DNA of 64,000 nucleotides from Borborobacter arsenicus (GTDB taxonomy: Bacteria; Pseudomonadota; Alphaproteobacteria; Rhizobiales; Rhizobiaceae): NCBI RefSeq assembly GCF_003934165.1, contig NZ_RKST01000015.1, positions 1 through 64,000 on the forward strand, read 5' to 3'. Below, piece after piece: positions 35,841 to 44,667 of this stretch. Position 1 is the stretch's first letter. Each line of letters opens with the position of its first letter. The notes under the pieces were generated by a model. That model worked only from the letters and a program-made list of their open reading frames with translations. It was not told where the DNA came from and searched no databases. The translations under genes were made by a program, and so were the position numbers.

Positions 35841-37028
35841 ATGACCAAGATGCTGGCCAGTGTGACGGGCACCGAGGAAGCGGAAATCGCGATCGCGTGC
35901 AATGTCGATATCATCGATCTGAAGGACCCTAAGAGCGGGGCGTTGGGAGCGCTTCCCACCGCTGACGTCCGCGCATTGGTGGCGGCTGTCGCCGGCCGCT
36001 TGCCGATAAGCGCCGTATGTGGCGACCTGCCGATGGAACCCGACCTCATTCGAGCGAAGGTCGAGGAGGTCGCTGCCGCGGGCGTCGACTATGTAAAGGT
36101 CGGCTTCTTTCCGTCCGGGAAGGCGGCGGACTGCGCCAGGGCGCTTTCGCCGCTTGCGCGGCAGGTAAAGCTTGTCGGTGTTCTGTTTGCCGACAAGGAG
36201 CCGGATTTCGGACTGCTCCCGGTTTTCGCCGAATGTGGTTTCCACGGTGCGATGCTCGACACTGCGGTAAAGAACGGCAGCCGCCTGCTCGACCATATGC
36301 CGCCGGCCGGCATTCCGGACTTCACCAAAATCTGCCGGGAACTGGGGCTGATGTCGGGCCTGAGCGGGTCGTTGGAAGCCCCCGACGTTCCGCGGCTGTT
36401 GCCGTTGAAACCCGATTTTCTCGGGTTTCGCGGTGCGCTCTGCGGGGAGACGGGCCGCACGGACGGCATCGATGCCGAGGCGGTGCGGCAGATACGTGCC
36501 CTCATTCCGGAAGAGCGACAGGCCGAGGGCCGGTCCAGCGTGGACTATCGGCTCCTGGCGGCGCGCGGCTACTCGCCCGGTGCGGCCGATGCCACCCATG
36601 GCACCGACAAGATTTTCGTGCGCGATTTCGTGCTGCCGGTCGAGATCGGTGCCTATAGTTTCGAACATGGCCACACTCAGAAGGTCCGCTTCGACGTTAC
36701 CGCGGACGTGTTGCGGGTGACGAATACGCCCGAAGACATGCGCCATGTGTTTTCCTACGACGTGATCATGGACGGGATCCGCACAATCGTCGCGCATGGA
36801 CATGTGCAGTTGAGCGAAGCACTGGCCGAGCATGTGGCGGCGCATGTGCTGGAGGACCCGCGCGTGATGCGTGTCACCGTGCGGGTGGAAAAGCTCGAGC
36901 TTGGCCCCGGCGGCGTCGGTGTCGAGATCGAGCGCCGGCGGGCGAAGGAGCAGTCGCGAGCCTTACCGGCCAAGGCGGCGGGCGACGCTGCAATCCCGGT
37001 GCGCGTCCAGAAAGGGCAGGCTTCATGA
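35841..37028 (+). CDS. mfnB: Fusion of (5-formylfuran-3-yl)methyl phosphate synthase (MfnB) and a dihydroneopterin aldolase (FolB)-like domain
   Basis: The 395-residue protein has two domains. The N-terminal MfnB-like TIM barrel (about 1-222) shows I-D-L-K-D-P-K-S-G (Lys28) and Y-V-K-V-G-F-F (Lys86), the lysines expected for Schiff-base chemistry. It would make the furan precursor of methylofuran from glyceraldehyde 3-phosphate. The C-terminal FolB-like domain (about 254-366) with G-T-D-K-I-F-V-R-D-F-V-L and G-A-Y would act on a pterin. It overlaps the next gene by 4 bp, and both domains fit cofactor biosynthesis. Confidence 0.85.
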   Translation: MTKMLASVTGTEEAEIAIACNVDIIDLKDPKSGALGALPTADVRALVAAVAGRLPISAVCGDLPMEPDLIRAKVEEVAAAGVDYVKVGFFPSGKAADCARALSPLARQVKLVGVLFADKEPDFGLLPVFAECGFHGAMLDTAVKNGSRLLDHMPPAGIPDFTKICRELGLMSGLSGSLEAPDVPRLLPLKPDFLGFRGALCGETGRTDGIDAEAVRQIRALIPEERQAEGRSSVDYRLLAARGYSPGAADATHGTDKIFVRDFVLPVEIGAYSFEHGHTQKVRFDVTADVLRVTNTPEDMRHVFSYDVIMDGIRTIVAHGHVQLSEALAEHVAAHVLEDPRVMRVTVRVEKLELGPGGVGVEIERRRAKEQSRALPAKAAGDAAIPVRVQKGQAS

Positions 37029-37657
37029 AGCCTCTTGTCGTCAAGCTTGGCGGCAGCACGGCCTATCATGTCGAAATGAAGAGCTGGATAGGGGCCATCG
37101 CACAAGCGGCGATGCCGCTGGTGGTGGTGCCGGGCGGCGGTCCCTTTGCCGATCAGGTCCGCAATGCGCAGGCAAGGATGCGGTTTTCGGATCGGGCAGC
37201 CCATTTCATGGCCATATTGGCGATGGAACAGATGGGGTTTGCGTTGGCCGAGATGCATCCGCGCCTTGTGCCGGCGCGCAGTCTTGCAGATATGGGGTCG
37301 GCCCTGTCGGCCGGGAAAATTCCCGTCTGGCTGCCATATGAATTGTGCCGTGGGGCCGGCGACATTCCTGAAAGCTGGGATATGACGTCGGATTCGCTCG
37401 GCGCGTGGCTTGCGGGCCGGATCGGTGCCCGGTCCCTGCTTCTGATCAAGCAGACCGATGCCTGTGCCGATAGCGTCGAGCATCTGGCCGAACGGGGCAT
37501 CGTCGATGCTCTGCTGCCTGATATGCTTGGCGGTGGGACAGACCTTTATATCGCCGGGCCGCGTTCCTTGCAGGACGCCGCGCCGACCCTTGCTGCCGGC
37601 CGGATACCGGGAACCAGGATTCCGCAGTCCCGAAATCTGACCAAGGGAGCCGCCTGA
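37025..37657 (+). CDS. mfnE: Amino acid kinase family protein, MfnE-like
   Basis: The 210-residue protein has the amino-acid-kinase N terminus K-P-L-V-V-K-L-G-G-S and P-G-G-G-P-F-A-D. The length and neighbourhood fit MfnE, the kinase that phosphorylates (5-aminomethylfuran-3-yl)methyl phosphate in methylofuran synthesis. It overlaps the fusion gene by 4 bp and is 1 bp ahead of the flavoprotein gene. The exact substrate is inferred from context. Confidence 0.75.
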   Translation: MKPLVVKLGGSTAYHVEMKSWIGAIAQAAMPLVVVPGGGPFADQVRNAQARMRFSDRAAHFMAILAMEQMGFALAEMHPRLVPARSLADMGSALSAGKIPVWLPYELCRGAGDIPESWDMTSDSLGAWLAGRIGARSLLLIKQTDACADSVEHLAERGIVDALLPDMLGGGTDLYIAGPRSLQDAAPTLAAGRIPGTRIPQSRNLTKGAA

Positions 37658-37658
37658 C

Positions 37659-38213
37659 ATGGCGGCCAAGTTGCAGACGCCGCGCTGGGCCTGGGTTCTG
37701 ACCGGTTCCGGGCATTTTTTCACCGAAAGCTTCGGCCTGATCCATGAGTTGGAGCATTGCGATATATTCGTTACGCGCGCGGCCAATGAGGTGTTGCGCA
37801 TGTACAAGCTGAAGCTGGATTTCCCCGACACGATGCGGGTCCTGCAAGACAAGACGGCAAGTTCCGTTCCGGTCGGCGGTTTTTATCACAGTGTCTATCA
37901 CACGGTGGTCATCGCGCCCGCCACATCGAACACGGTCGCCAAATGCGTGCTCGGCATTTCCGACACGATCGCGACGAACGTCTATGCACAAGCCGGCAAA
38001 TGCCGCGTGCCCTCCATCGTCTTTGCCTGCGATACCGCGCCGGAACTGGAGACGATGGCACCGGACGGCATGGTCAAGGTCTATCCGCGCAAGATCGACC
38101 TGCAACATACCGAAACGCTGAAGAGTTTCGAGCACACGACTGTTGTGGAATCGCTGGCCGATCTCACCGCCGCCGTCAAGGCGCGCCGCGCCGAGCTGGC
38201 ATGCCATGGCTGA
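37659..38213 (+). CDS. Archaeal-type flavoprotein, dihydromethanopterin reductase-like (AfpA/DmrX-like)
   Basis: The 184-residue protein resembles the HFCD/flavoprotein family, with V-L-T-G-S-G-H-F at the N terminus, V-V-I-A-P-A-T-S-N-T-V-A-K and D-T-I-A-T-N-V-Y-A-Q-A-G. Relatives reduce dihydromethanopterin to tetrahydromethanopterin with FMN. GGGAG precedes the ATG. It is followed, with an 8-bp overlap, by the DHPS-like gene. FMN binding is inferred from family membership. Confidence 0.75.
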   Translation: MAAKLQTPRWAWVLTGSGHFFTESFGLIHELEHCDIFVTRAANEVLRMYKLKLDFPDTMRVLQDKTASSVPVGGFYHSVYHTVVIAPATSNTVAKCVLGISDTIATNVYAQAGKCRVPSIVFACDTAPELETMAPDGMVKVYPRKIDLQHTETLKSFEHTTVVESLADLTAAVKARRAELACHG

Positions 38214-39603
38214 GCATCTCGTATTCCTGACCGGCCATCTGGCCAAGGCGCGGCTGGAAAAGCAGCTGGCCAGCCTCGGCCAGACGGACTTCGAGTGGTC
38301 GATCGTCAATGTCGGCGTCAAGGTCGCCGCGCTGATGACGGAAGAAATTGTCAAGCGCCGCGTGACGCTGCCGGATGGGGCAAGCCGCGTCATTCTTCCG
38401 GGGCGCTATCGGGGCGATCTGGAGCGGCTGGCTGCGCATTTCGATGTTCGCTTCGTGCGCGGGCCTGACGAGGTGGCCGACTTGCCGGCCTTTCTTGGCA
38501 GGGCAGGGGAGCCGCCCGACCTTTCCCGGCACGATATGTGCATATTCTCCGAGATCGTCGATGCGCCGATGCTGTCGGTGGCGGGCGTGGTCGATCGGGC
38601 ACGGAAGCTGATGGCGGCCGGCGCCGATGTCATCGACATTGGCTGCCTGCCCGAAACGCCGTTTCCGCATCTGGAAGATACCGTCCGGACGCTGAAGGGC
38701 GAAGGCTATGCTGTCAGCGTCGATTCGGCCAATATCGATGAGTTGCGTATCGGCGCGCGCGCCGGTGCCGACTATCTGCTGAGCCTGAACGAGGAAACGC
38801 TGCCGCTGGCTTTTGACTGCGGAGCTGTTCCGATCCTCATCCCGTCCATTCCCGGCGATCTCGATTCACTGGGACGTGCCATCGAGGCCGCACGGAAGGC
38901 CGGAATTACCTTCATCGCCGATGCGGTGCTCGATCCGATCCATTTCGGCTTTGCGGAATCGATCAGCCGGTTCATCGAGACTCGCCGCCGCTGGCCCGAC
39001 ATCGAGCTTCTGATGGGCACCGGGAACCTCACCGAACTGACCGATGCCGATTCATCCGGCGTGACTGCCCTGCTTGCGGGACTGTGCTCGGAGCTTGCAA
39101 TCCGTAACGTGCTGACGGTGCATGTCAGTCCGCACACCGTGCGCACCGTCGAAGAGCACGACATCGCAAGGCGCATCCTCTTTGCCGCCCGTGAGGACGG
39201 CTCACTGCCGCGCGACTATCATGCCGGCCTCCTGCAAATTCACGATCGCAAGCCCTATGCCGCCACGGCCGACGATATCGACGCGCTGGCAGGTGCGGTG
39301 CGCGATGCCAATTTCCGCATCATGACCTCAACGGACGGCATTCATATCTTCAACGCCAAGGGACATGCGGTGGCGACCGATGCGTTTGAATTGTTCCCCG
39401 GCCTTGGCGTGGAGCAGGATGGCGCTCACGCCTTCTATCTCGGAGCTGAATTGATGAAGGCGGAGATCGCCTGGCGGTTGGGCAAGCGCTACGTGCAGGA
39501 TGAACCACTTGCCTGGGGTGTCGCGGCACCGGCACCGGAGGCCGATCGCACCCGTCTGGCGGAAGCAGGGCATACCCTTCGGGCAAAGAAGGAAGGTAAG
39601 TGA
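38206..39603 (+). CDS. Dihydropteroate synthase-related protein of the H4MPT cluster
   Basis: The 465-residue protein has an N-terminal segment of about 130 residues and a central pterin-binding TIM barrel (about 140-330), with D-V-I-D-I-G-C-L-P-E-T and V-S-V-D-S-A-N. A C-terminal helical region follows. It belongs to the H4MPT-linked DHPS-like group known in methylotrophs. It may couple a pterin precursor to the aryl moiety, or act in a side reaction; no activity is established. The start at 38206 overlaps the flavoprotein gene by 8 bp. Confidence 0.75.
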   Translation: MAEHLVFLTGHLAKARLEKQLASLGQTDFEWSIVNVGVKVAALMTEEIVKRRVTLPDGASRVILPGRYRGDLERLAAHFDVRFVRGPDEVADLPAFLGRAGEPPDLSRHDMCIFSEIVDAPMLSVAGVVDRARKLMAAGADVIDIGCLPETPFPHLEDTVRTLKGEGYAVSVDSANIDELRIGARAGADYLLSLNEETLPLAFDCGAVPILIPSIPGDLDSLGRAIEAARKAGITFIADAVLDPIHFGFAESISRFIETRRRWPDIELLMGTGNLTELTDADSSGVTALLAGLCSELAIRNVLTVHVSPHTVRTVEEHDIARRILFAAREDGSLPRDYHAGLLQIHDRKPYAATADDIDALAGAVRDANFRIMTSTDGIHIFNAKGHAVATDAFELFPGLGVEQDGAHAFYLGAELMKAEIAWRLGKRYVQDEPLAWGVAAPAPEADRTRLAEAGHTLRAKKEGK

Positions 39604-40193
39604 TGCCTTACATTCGTGAATCCATCATCACCACGATCAATGCCGAGGGGCAGGTGCATATCGCACCGATCGGGATCATTCAGGAGCGTGACGGCTGGGT
39701 GATCGCCCCCTTCCGGCCCTCGGCCACGCTCGACAATCTCTCGCAGGTGCCGTTTGCGGTCGCGAACTACACTGACGATGCGCGCATATTCGCCGGCTGC
39801 CTGACCGGTCGCAAGGATTGGCCGACGGTGCCGGTTGCGGGGTCCAAGGTTCCCCGGTTGGAAGCCGCATTGGCGCATTCCGTGCTGGAAGTCGTCAGTG
39901 TCGACGATGACAGCACCCGCCCGCGTCATTTCTGCCGCGTAGTCGCGGAAGAGATGCATGCGCCTTTCACCGGGCTCAACCGCGCCAAATCCGCGGTGCT
40001 GGAGCTTGCCATCCTCGTCAGCCGCCTCGGTATGCTGCCGCGCGAGAAGATCGAGGCCGAACTGGCCTATCTGGAGATCGCAATCGACAAGACCGCCGGG
40101 CCGGATGAACGGGAGGCGTGGGGCTGGCTCATGGAGCGCGTGGCCACCCACTTTACCAATACCGATCTCAAAGGGAGCGAGATACTCCCCTGA
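39603..40193 (+). CDS. DUF447-family flavin-reductase-like protein
   Basis: The 196-residue protein has I-T-T-I-N-A-E-G-Q-V-H-I-A-P-I-G and V-P-F-A-V-A-N-Y-T-D-D-A-R-I-F motifs of DUF447, a group with an FMN-binding split-barrel fold. Members occur beside methanopterin genes in archaea and methylotrophs. The ATG at 39603 shares its A with the preceding TGA; an adjacent GTG at 39600 is an alternative. Function is unknown. Confidence 0.78.
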   Translation: MPYIRESIITTINAEGQVHIAPIGIIQERDGWVIAPFRPSATLDNLSQVPFAVANYTDDARIFAGCLTGRKDWPTVPVAGSKVPRLEAALAHSVLEVVSVDDDSTRPRHFCRVVAEEMHAPFTGLNRAKSAVLELAILVSRLGMLPREKIEAELAYLEIAIDKTAGPDEREAWGWLMERVATHFTNTDLKGSEILP

Positions 40194-40215
40194 GGGGACG
40201 CGGACTCCCTTGCTG

Positions 40216-41274
40216 TTATCTTTCCCCCGGAGGGCGGTGATCCGCCGCCCCGGCAAGCAAGGCAAGGGCTGCGGCGGGCGCCGCACCGCTTGCCTCCGCG
40301 CGAACGGCATCGTCGGCTGGGATGATGTCGGCGAAATCCAGGAACGGACGCCGCATGCGCTCGGCCAGGCATTTTAACTGGGCCCGTCCTATTCCTGCGC
40401 CCACCATGGGTGCCCTGCTGCCCGGCTGGTGTTTGCCTGCGACCAGCAGCGCGGCATCATGAATGGTACGAAGCTGCCTTTCACTGAACCAGTTGGCCAG
40501 GTCCCGCCACTCGGCTGCGGTGAGATTGGCACTGTCACGCCCAACCATACGGGCAAGCCGGGTAATCGAGGCATCGACGGTCTTTGCCTGGCCGTCCGCT
40601 GTCGATTGTTTGTCATCGCTTTCGTCAAGCGCGCCAAGGATGCGCTGCACATCGGCCATGGAGGCAAAATATTCGTTCATCAGCGGCGTCAGCCGGCCCC
40701 GGATCGGGGCATTCGAGGCGACGCCCATCAGCGGGGTGCGGGTGAAGCCGGTATAGACGAGTTCGCCCGTCGCAAGGCGTTCGGCATCGGTATAGCCGTG
40801 ATGCTCGACCGCGCCTTTGCGGGTCGCCAGAATGTCGGTGGTGGTCGAGCCCATGTCGATGAACAAGGCCTCGCCTACCAATTCGGCGACCAGCGCGGCG
40901 GTTGCATGCCAGTTGGCGGAAGCGACATCGGCCGCATGCTGGATCGCCTGATCCGCGGTTACGAAGCCCGACCTTCCGGCGTAGATCATGGAGCGTCCGG
41001 GAAAATGCGTCCCGATCACCTTCAGCAACTCCGCAATGCCGGCCTCGCGCGAGGGGAAGATATCGGAAAGCTCGCCGGTCATGGTGAAGGCGTTGAGACC
41101 GCTGCCGGCAAATAGCGGCATCACCTCGGGAATGACTGCGGTCAGCCGGTCGAGCCCGAGCCAGATTGGCGTCGCCACGGTCATCGCCTTGACGATCCGC
41201 CCGTTTTCGGCGCGCGCGACCTTGAGATGGGCGCCGCCTATGTCGCAGCCGACGATGATGTTTTCTTGTGTCAC
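40216..41274 (-). CDS. H4MPT-linked C1-transfer pathway protein, hydantoinase/oxoprolinase-like
   Basis: The 352-residue protein has the ASKHA-type I-V-G-C-D-I-G-G-A-H-L-K and L-F-I-D-M-G-S-T-T-T-D-I motifs, with P-M-V-G-A-G-I-G near the C terminus. It matches the family of uncharacterised H4MPT-linked proteins with a hydantoinase/oxoprolinase fold. The start is taken at GTG 41274; TTG at 41277 is possible. It is on the minus strand, convergent with the DUF447 gene and divergent from the HisA-like gene. The substrate is unknown. Confidence 0.78.
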   Translation of the reverse strand: MTQENIIVGCDIGGAHLKVARAENGRIVKAMTVATPIWLGLDRLTAVIPEVMPLFAGSGLNAFTMTGELSDIFPSREAGIAELLKVIGTHFPGRSMIYAGRSGFVTADQAIQHAADVASANWHATAALVAELVGEALFIDMGSTTTDILATRKGAVEHHGYTDAERLATGELVYTGFTRTPLMGVASNAPIRGRLTPLMNEYFASMADVQRILGALDESDDKQSTADGQAKTVDASITRLARMVGRDSANLTAAEWRDLANWFSERQLRTIHDAALLVAGKHQPGSRAPMVGAGIGRAQLKCLAERMRRPFLDFADIIPADDAVRAEASGAAPAAALALLAGAADHRPPGER

Positions 41275-41347
41275 CAATCAGTCTCTATCATTTTGTTTTT
41301 GCATGGGATTCGTTTGAAGTGGTCATGAAGAGCTCTAAAGGTAGGAT

Positions 41348-42049
41348 ATGAGGATCATCCCGGTTCTGGACTTGAAGGCTGGACAGGTCGTGCGTGCGCA
41401 ACAGGGCAGGCGCGACAGCTACAGGCCGATCGAAACACCGCTCAGCGGCAGCGCCGATCCTGTTGCCGTCGCCCGAGGCTTGCGCGTCCTTCATCCGTTC
41501 TCCACCTTCTATATCGCCGATATCGATGCCATCGAAGGGCGTTCGCCGAATGACGAGGCTGTCGCCTTGCTTGCGGCAATGCCCGAGGCGCCCGAGTTGT
41601 GGCTTGACGCCGGTTTCTCCGATGAGAGCCAATTGGCCGCAATGCTTGCCAGGCCGTCCTTCCATGCGGTGCTCGGCTCCGAATCGCAGCGTGATACTGC
41701 CATTCTTTGTCGCTTCAAGGGGCATCCCCGCCTCATCCTATCCCTCGACTTTTTCCAGGACGGCTTTCGTGGGGCACGCTCACTGCTCGAAGAGCCGGAT
41801 TTGTGGCCCGAAACGGTGATCGTCATGACTCTCGCCAGGGTGGGGGCGGCCTCCGGGCCTGACTTCTCGACGCTTGCCGAGATCAAGGCAAAAGCGGGGG
41901 GCCGCATGTTGGTTGCCGCTGGCGGAATACGCGATGAAGCCGATATACGGGAATTGGCGGCACTTGGCATTGCCGCCGCGCTCGTCTCGACGTCGCTGCA
42001 CAATGGCTCGCTGACAGCCGAGACGATTGCCGCGCTCGCACGAGCGTGA
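41348..42049 (+). CDS. HisA/HisF-family TIM-barrel protein of the H4MPT cluster
   Basis: The 233-residue protein starts M-R-I-I-P-V-L-D-L-K-A-G-Q-V-V-R, like HisA, and has F-Y-I-A-D-I-D-A-I-E-G and V-A-A-G-G-I-R-D strands. True HisA lies in a histidine operon; here it sits among H4MPT genes, so it is probably a paralogue of pterin or furan biosynthesis. It is monocistronic on the plus strand and ends at a strong hairpin. Confidence 0.75.
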   Translation: MRIIPVLDLKAGQVVRAQQGRRDSYRPIETPLSGSADPVAVARGLRVLHPFSTFYIADIDAIEGRSPNDEAVALLAAMPEAPELWLDAGFSDESQLAAMLARPSFHAVLGSESQRDTAILCRFKGHPRLILSLDFFQDGFRGARSLLEEPDLWPETVIVMTLARVGAASGPDFSTLAEIKAKAGGRMLVAAGGIRDEADIRELAALGIAAALVSTSLHNGSLTAETIAALARA

Positions 42050-42052
42050 CTG

Positions 42053-42085
42053 TTGTCCGAAGGACGGTTTGAATCCTTCGGACAA
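42053..42085. terminator. Hairpin between the HisA-like gene and fae
   Basis: TTGTCCGAAGGA (42053-42064) pairs perfectly with TCCTTCGGACAA (42074-42085), a 12-bp stem with a 9-nt loop, starting 4 nt after the HisA-like stop. There is no T-run; it may serve as a convergent terminator for this gene and fae. Confidence 0.55.
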
Positions 42086-42175
42086 CGAGGGTTAGAAGCC
42101 CAGGAAATGTTTCAGCCGGCGCAACAGACCATCCGGCTCGGCAGAGGGTTTTCCCTGTGCGGGGCTGTCTCTTGT

Positions 42176-42682
42176 CTAGGCTCCGAACGGATGCTTTACC
42201 GAATCCCGCTGTGCGGTTGCTTCGGCGGCAGTCGGCTTGCCGTCCACCGCGCGCTGGATGGCTTCCTTGGTGGCCTTGTAGTTGTATTCCTGGATCTTGG
42301 CGTCGTCGTCCGCCTCCCAGTGGATGAACACGCCAACGCAGATGAAGACGTCGTCGGCTTCATTGGCGGGAATGACGCCTTCGGCGACGCTGTCCTGAAC
42401 TGCCTTTGCCACGGCAAACTGTGCCGGGCCGAACATCTGCACCGCCTGCTTGGCACCCTTGATCGTCACCTTGTTGAACAGGATGGTGTTGGGCTTGCAG
42501 GGAAGGTTAGGAGAAATCACCGCCAGCAGCGAGGTGAAGCCGTCCTTTTGGTTGGTGAGCGCGTTGCAGAAAGCCGTTTCGACCGGGCTTCCGCGTGGGC
42601 CGATCAGGAGATCGATATGGGCGACTTCGTTGCCTTCGCCAACAAGCGATTCGCCGACCATTACTTTATTGATTTTAGCCAT
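42176..42682 (-). CDS. fae: Formaldehyde-activating enzyme
   Basis: Fae condenses formaldehyde with tetrahydromethanopterin to methylene-H4MPT. The 168-residue protein shows the signature [11 protein letters not shown] with catalytic His22, P-C-K-P-N-T-I-L and [16 protein letters not shown] lies about 9 nt upstream of the ATG; a longer in-frame start has no support. It is monocistronic, within the H4MPT island. Confidence 0.96.
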   Translation of the reverse strand: MAKINKVMVGESLVGEGNEVAHIDLLIGPRGSPVETAFCNALTNQKDGFTSLLAVISPNLPCKPNTILFNKVTIKGAKQAVQMFGPAQFAVAKAVQDSVAEGVIPANEADDVFICVGVFIHWEADDDAKIQEYNYKATKEAIQRAVDGKPTAAEATAQRDSVKHPFGA

Positions 42683-42856
42683 GCCAAATATCCTCCAAGA
42701 CACAATTATGGTGTCCAAAGATGCCGCCGCTACCGAGCGGGCGCTCGATGGACAGCTATCCTTGTTGGCAGCGCCCGAAAAGATCGGGCCGGTTGGCTGG
42801 ATAGCCAGCGGAAGCCGTAGCCCCCGCCGCTCGGGACTCAACCATTATCCGGTGCG

Positions 42857-43699
42857 TTATGCAAGGTCGCGCCCGAGGGTGTGGACTAAAAGACAAGCCA
42901 CCGTCAGGTCGGCCGAAGTGCCGGGATTGATCCCGCGCGCTTTCAGGTTGCGATCGAAATCCAGCAGCTTATCGATGCGCGCGGTTTCGGCAGGGATTTT
43001 GTCGAGTTGCGTTTCGACGGCGATCGCCTCCTCGCGCAATCTGGCGGCGGTGTCTGCGCCATGCTTGCGCAGCACATGGCTGTCGGGAAAGGCTGTCAGG
43101 AACTTCAGATAGACGCGAATGGCCGGCCACATGCCGCTTTCCCCGCGCGCCAATGAGGTCTCTATCGTCGGCAGGCCGACATCGAAAATATCAGCGAAGT
43201 CAATAATATATTGTTTCGCGATCATGTCCCGGTCTGCCGCCGTGCGCATTGCTTCGAGCAGGGTCACCTTCGGCTTTTCGCGCACGTCATGAGCAGGTGC
43301 CTCGCCGAGCCCTCCGGGTGACGCGAGCGTGATCGCTTCGAAGACCGCCTCGGTATCCTGCAGCGTGATTGCCTGCAGAACCATCCGTATATTCGCCCTG
43401 AAATCTTTGCCCGGCATGCCGGCTGCATAGGCCAGCGGTCCGCACAGGAGAAGGATGCCGAGATTGGTGTTGGTGGCCACGGCATCGCGTGTCGCGCGCA
43501 CAGCCTCATGGATCCGCTTGCCGAGCGGCAGCGACGGATCGGTGAGCGGGCCGGAGGAAACCCTGGCGCTGGTCAGGAACTGTTCGGCCGACATGCAATG
43601 GCCATCGGCGAACAGATGGACATTGCCGGGCTTCAGCGCCTCGATCTCCTGCCGGCAGGCTGCCTCGAATGCCGCGCGAATCATGTCTCGTGTAAGCAT
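42857..43699 (-). CDS. CitG/MdcB-family (triphosphoribosyl-dephospho-CoA synthase-like) protein of the H4MPT cluster
   Basis: The 280-residue protein has the family motifs L-K-P-G-N-V-H (in E-A-L-K-P-G-N-V-H-L-F), N-T-N-L-G-I-L-L-L and a long helical C terminus. Family members transfer triphosphoribosyl groups, but no CoA-carrier operon is present, so a role in methanopterin or methylofuran side-chain assembly is more likely. It lies 4 bp after the RimK-like ligase stop on the same strand. The Shine-Dalgarno site is weak, suggesting coupling. Confidence 0.75.
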   Translation of the reverse strand: MLTRDMIRAAFEAACRQEIEALKPGNVHLFADGHCMSAEQFLTSARVSSGPLTDPSLPLGKRIHEAVRATRDAVATNTNLGILLLCGPLAYAAGMPGKDFRANIRMVLQAITLQDTEAVFEAITLASPGGLGEAPAHDVREKPKVTLLEAMRTAADRDMIAKQYIIDFADIFDVGLPTIETSLARGESGMWPAIRVYLKFLTAFPDSHVLRKHGADTAARLREEAIAVETQLDKIPAETARIDKLLDFDRNLKARGINPGTSADLTVACLLVHTLGRDLA

Positions 43700-43703
43700 G
43701 GGC

Positions 43704-44657
43704 TTACGAATCCACTGACGCGGCCGCAGGTTCAAGAGCAGAGGCCAAGGCAGCACCTGCCGCCGTGCGCCGGTGCAGGAACGCCAGCAGAGCTTCAGCA
43801 ATCGCCTCGGCGATGTTGATCTGGACCACCGATTGCAAACCGGACCATGCCGGCATGCTGTTGACCTCCAATACGAATAGCCGACCCCGATCGTCCGGAA
43901 CGATGTCGACGCCGGCAAAGTCCGCACCGACGGCTCCCGTGGCGGCCAAGGCCATGGCTTCGAGTTCGCCTTGAATCCGGTCTGAAACGATCTCGGCGGC
44001 CGCTCCCCGGTTGATATTGGTGATCCAGCCGTTGCCACGCCGCGCCATCATCGCCAGCACCCTGCCGGCACAGACGAAGACACGGTAGTCGTGAAAGGGC
44101 GGGCCTGCACGCGCGACATAGTGCTGGAGATAATAAACGTCGTCCACGTCTTCGGCTGGCGGCAGGTCTTCGATCGCTCTGATCATCCTTATGCCTCGCC
44201 CCTGCGCGCCGAACAAAGGTTTCAGCACCAGCAGGCCGGACCCGTGTTGTCGCACGAGAGCTTCGGCCGCCTCCCGCCCTTCCACGACATGGGTGGGCGG
44301 TGTCGGCAGCCCCGCCTGCTGGATCAGGAATGTCGTCATCGACTTGTCGACGCAACGTTCGATCGCCTGCGCCGAATTCCACACCGGCACGCCGAGTTTG
44401 CCCAGCGCATGCAATATGCCGAGGCGGCGGGTGATCGCTTCGAAGGAGCCGGCGGAGATCGAGCGCACCAGGACGGCATCGGGCAGTTCCCCGGGCGCGA
44501 AGCCCGACACCCTGAGGCCGGTCGGACTTTCCGTGTCGAAAGCGATATTGGCCAGGCAGTCAGTGACGGTTTTGGCACCGTGCCGTTCAAGCGCTACGGA
44601 AATGCTTCTGGATTGCGTACCAGACGCGTCGTTGACGACGAATATCCTTGGCTTCAC
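43704..44657 (-). CDS. RimK-like ATP-grasp ligase, MptN-like
   Basis: The 317-residue protein has the ATP-grasp fold of RimK/MptN: L-P-T-P-P-T-H-V-V, V-L-K-P-L-F-G-A-Q-G-R-G-I and V-L-E-V-N-S-M-P-A-W near the end. In archaea MptN adds glutamate to tetrahydromethanopterin. The start is a GTG at 44657 with a GAGG site about 10 nt upstream; the frame continues further but lacks a site. It follows mch by 10 bp. A methylofuran or H4MPT ligase role is inferred. Confidence 0.75.
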   Translation of the reverse strand: MKPRIFVVNDASGTQSRSISVALERHGAKTVTDCLANIAFDTESPTGLRVSGFAPGELPDAVLVRSISAGSFEAITRRLGILHALGKLGVPVWNSAQAIERCVDKSMTTFLIQQAGLPTPPTHVVEGREAAEALVRQHGSGLLVLKPLFGAQGRGIRMIRAIEDLPPAEDVDDVYYLQHYVARAGPPFHDYRVFVCAGRVLAMMARRGNGWITNINRGAAAEIVSDRIQGELEAMALAATGAVGADFAGVDIVPDDRGRLFVLEVNSMPAWSGLQSVVQINIAEAIAEALLAFLHRRTAAGAALASALEPAAASVDS

Positions 44658-44667
44658 GAGGCAGACC

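Noticed and set aside
41348-42049. True HisA of histidine biosynthesis
   Set aside because: The N terminus is HisA-like, but it lies among H4MPT genes with no his genes nearby; it is better read as a paralogue.
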